DNA of 22,686 nt. It comes from Entrophospora sp. SA101 (lineage: Eukaryota > Glomeromycota > Glomeromycetes > Entrophosporales > Entrophosporaceae). Positions 20,941-22,686 of the stretch are shown one piece after another (position 1 is the stretch's first letter; each line of letters begins with the position of its first letter). The notes below the pieces were generated by a model. The model did no database searches and was not told where the DNA came from. It saw nothing but the letters and a program-made list of their open reading frames with translations. A program made the position numbers and the translations under genes. The stretch covers positions 1 to 22,686 of the forward strand of contig CAUDNR010000465.1 of assembly GCA_958430865.1 (NCBI GenBank). Reading direction: 5' to 3'.

Positions 20941-22359
20941 TTGAATTAAAACAAAGAGCAGAATATCACTATAAATTTAATATACAACAAATGACATATA
21001 CAACAGTAGAACTCCCAAATACAATAACAGAAGAAAATTTAATTTTTTGATTTATTAAATCTTCTCCTTTGCATGATTTATTACTACAACAACAAAGCTT
21101 ATTACGCCTTTCCTTAAATTTGGAGTTTCATACTGATGGATTGCTTATAGATCTAAATAAAGAAACAATGAAAATGGGCATTGTTTATATTCAAACACAT
21201 CCAAGCTCTCCCCCATTGGAATTTGGAGCATCAATAAAAAAAAAAAATGGCCTTCTGCAACATGTGCTGAAATGGCTGCTGTAACAGCTGTTTTATTAAT
21301 TGCACCTAAAGACTCCAAGATTACTATTTGCACAGATAGTAAATCAACAATAGATCAATTTAACAAATCTTTTAAGGAGCAATGCCACACATATCCTTGT
21401 AGTATATTTAAAGAAAAAAATTGCATCTTTTGGTCAATATTACATGATGTTATCAGAATCAATAATATTACATTATCATTTAGAATGATAAAAACACATA
21501 CTGGAAACATATATAATGAAAGAGTGGATACTCTTGCTAAAGATGTTTTAAATCTCCTCATTCTTTCCTTTATCACTACATCCTCTCATATATGAGCCAA
21601 AGTGGAAAAACATAATTATTGATACTCATCTATGACATTTTATCAAACATACCTCATAAAATAAAGGTTTTGCAAAATGGTATAATTTATATAGAAATAG
21701 AAAAATCAAGAATGCAACATAGACTGGAGTAATACTTTTTTTCATTGAATAATGATGAAATTTCTAATGAAACATCCTTCCCCAATTCCAATTGCAAACC
21801 TCCAAAATCAAATTTATGCTAGAAGAAATCCTAACTTTAGAGCATATTAAAAAAAGAAGACTAGATTTATATAAACATTGGGATTGTCTTCTCTGCCACA
21901 ATGAAAAAGAAAATTTCAATCATGTCTGGTCTTGTCCTCAAAACAGACAGAAAGTACAACAAACCAGTCATGAAACAAAAGAAGAAATTTGCACTCAAAT
22001 CAATAATAATAATAATAATAAAAACAAAAACAACATCAATTATCCTATTCGTACCATATGGTCTGTTGACAATGATCTGAATAATTTCACTTTCATTGAC
22101 ATGATCAAAGGTTTTGTTCCTTCTTTTATTACCAACAAATTACAAAATTATACCACAAACTCAAAAATCACTACTCAAATCACATCTATCATTATGAACA
22201 ATATATATTTAAAAATCATTTGAAAATCCAGATGTGAAAAAATGATTAAATTATAAATTTCTTTAAATATTACTAAAAAAGAAAAATTAAAAAAGAAATA
22301 CAACAAAAATTCCACAAATAATTCCTCTAGTAGTCTCAATAGAGATACAAATAACTTAT
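20941..22359 (+). pseudogene. decayed LINE-type ORF2 3' part: RNase H domain and zinc knuckle
   Basis: RNase H degrades the RNA strand of RNA-DNA hybrids during retrotransposition. All catalytic positions are visible: Asp in HTDG (codon 21135), Glu in CAEMAAV (21269), Asp in CTDSKS (21335), His in THTGN (21497) and Asp in RVDTLAKD (21527). The frame breaks at a 12-A run (21236-21247) between the first Asp and the Glu. There is an in-frame TGA at 21048, with more stops and frame changes at 21590-21790. At 21792-22223 the C-terminus reopens (LTLEHIKKRRLDLYKHWDCL) with a CX2CX8HX3C knuckle at 21885-21935, then SRCEKMIKL and a stop at about 22359. The reverse transcriptase and endonuclease parts are missing. 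By gene order this is a 5'-truncated LINE copy, common in Rhizophagus-type genomes. Confidence 0.75.
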
Positions 22360-22686
22360 AAAATGGTTCTGAGGGTTTAGAACATGAATTACATCAGGTG
22401 GTTTCCTTGGATTATTACAATGGGCAATAACCATTTACTTTTTATCTATGTTTGAATATCAGATGTTAAATCTTAATACCTTTTGGGGGCCTGGTTTAGT
22501 AGGTAACAGTGAAAGGTTGGTTCATGGTGAACTTTATCAGTTTACTAGGGGGCAGTCATTTTCTTTTTTGTGTAACTCATTTATTTTCATTAATAAATTA
22601 TGTGACATTACCAACAGGAGAGACCGTTCTGGGAACACAAAAATTAACAGGAGGGAACACAAAATTTTAACCCATGCTATTTGTTG
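22360..22686 (+). mobile_element. probable 3' untranslated tail of the LINE copy
   Basis: This stretch follows the last LINE codons and has a different, more balanced base composition, with G runs such as TTTTGGGGGCC, ACTAGGGGGCAG and a repeated ACAGGAG word near the end. It has no reading frame and no poly-A tail before the window ends, so the element's 3' end is probably outside. The assignment rests on position only. Confidence 0.4.

Noticed and set aside
21145..21576. Minus-strand frames across the RNase H region
   Set aside because: Antisense shadows of the LINE coding strand, which carries the catalytic residues.

Overview
The window looks like nuclear DNA of an arbuscular mycorrhizal fungus, most likely Rhizophagus (Glomeromycotina). 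Three things point that way. It is very AT-rich. The genes are split by many short introns of about 60-90 nt with GTAAGT/GTATGT-like donors. It holds the 3' part of a LINE-like element whose RNase H and zinc-knuckle C-terminus match, from memory, the type common in that genus. No tool was run: all exon models were assembled by hand from reading frames, splice signals and comparison of the two paralogues.

Layout. Positions 1-171 may hold the last two exons of an unidentified plus-strand gene. Positions 868-2529 carry a nine-exon glyoxalase II-type metallo-beta-lactamase gene (304 aa). It keeps most of the family fold but appears to have lost one zinc ligand and part of the glutathione pocket. 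Positions 2530-5318 are largely non-coding, with a minus-strand coding remnant at 3700-4211. Positions 5319-7767 contain a TTCGAAT-rich inverted-repeat element and a nearly perfect 945-bp direct duplication. The duplication leaves a truncated second copy of the 3' end of the next gene.

The core of the window is a tandem pair of paralogous minus-strand genes, 7268-10937 (962 aa) and 15901-19530 (959 aa). Each has 11 exons in identical phases, including a 24-nt micro-exon. Each encodes a signal peptide, an ectodomain of roughly 680 residues rich in N-glycosylation sequons, several membrane helices and a short charged tail. The membrane part is nearly invariant between the copies while parts of the ectodomain differ strongly, which suggests a diversifying surface-receptor or adhesin-like family. 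I do not recognise a named function.

Between the paralogues lies about 2.2 kb of strongly purine-biased, stop-riddled coding sequence (about 11862-14100, probably a dead mobile element or gene), preceded by a small Cys/Trp-rich open frame (11255-11449). It is followed by a segment with a TATA box that might be an LTR. Upstream of the second paralogue sit a MITE-like element with about 33-bp terminal inverted repeats (20419-20883) and a decayed LINE 3' end (about 20941-22686). The LINE fragment keeps every RNase H catalytic residue but has a frameshift in a 12-A run.

The genes do not form a pathway. The biology of interest is local gene-family expansion by tandem and segmental duplication in repeat-rich DNA.
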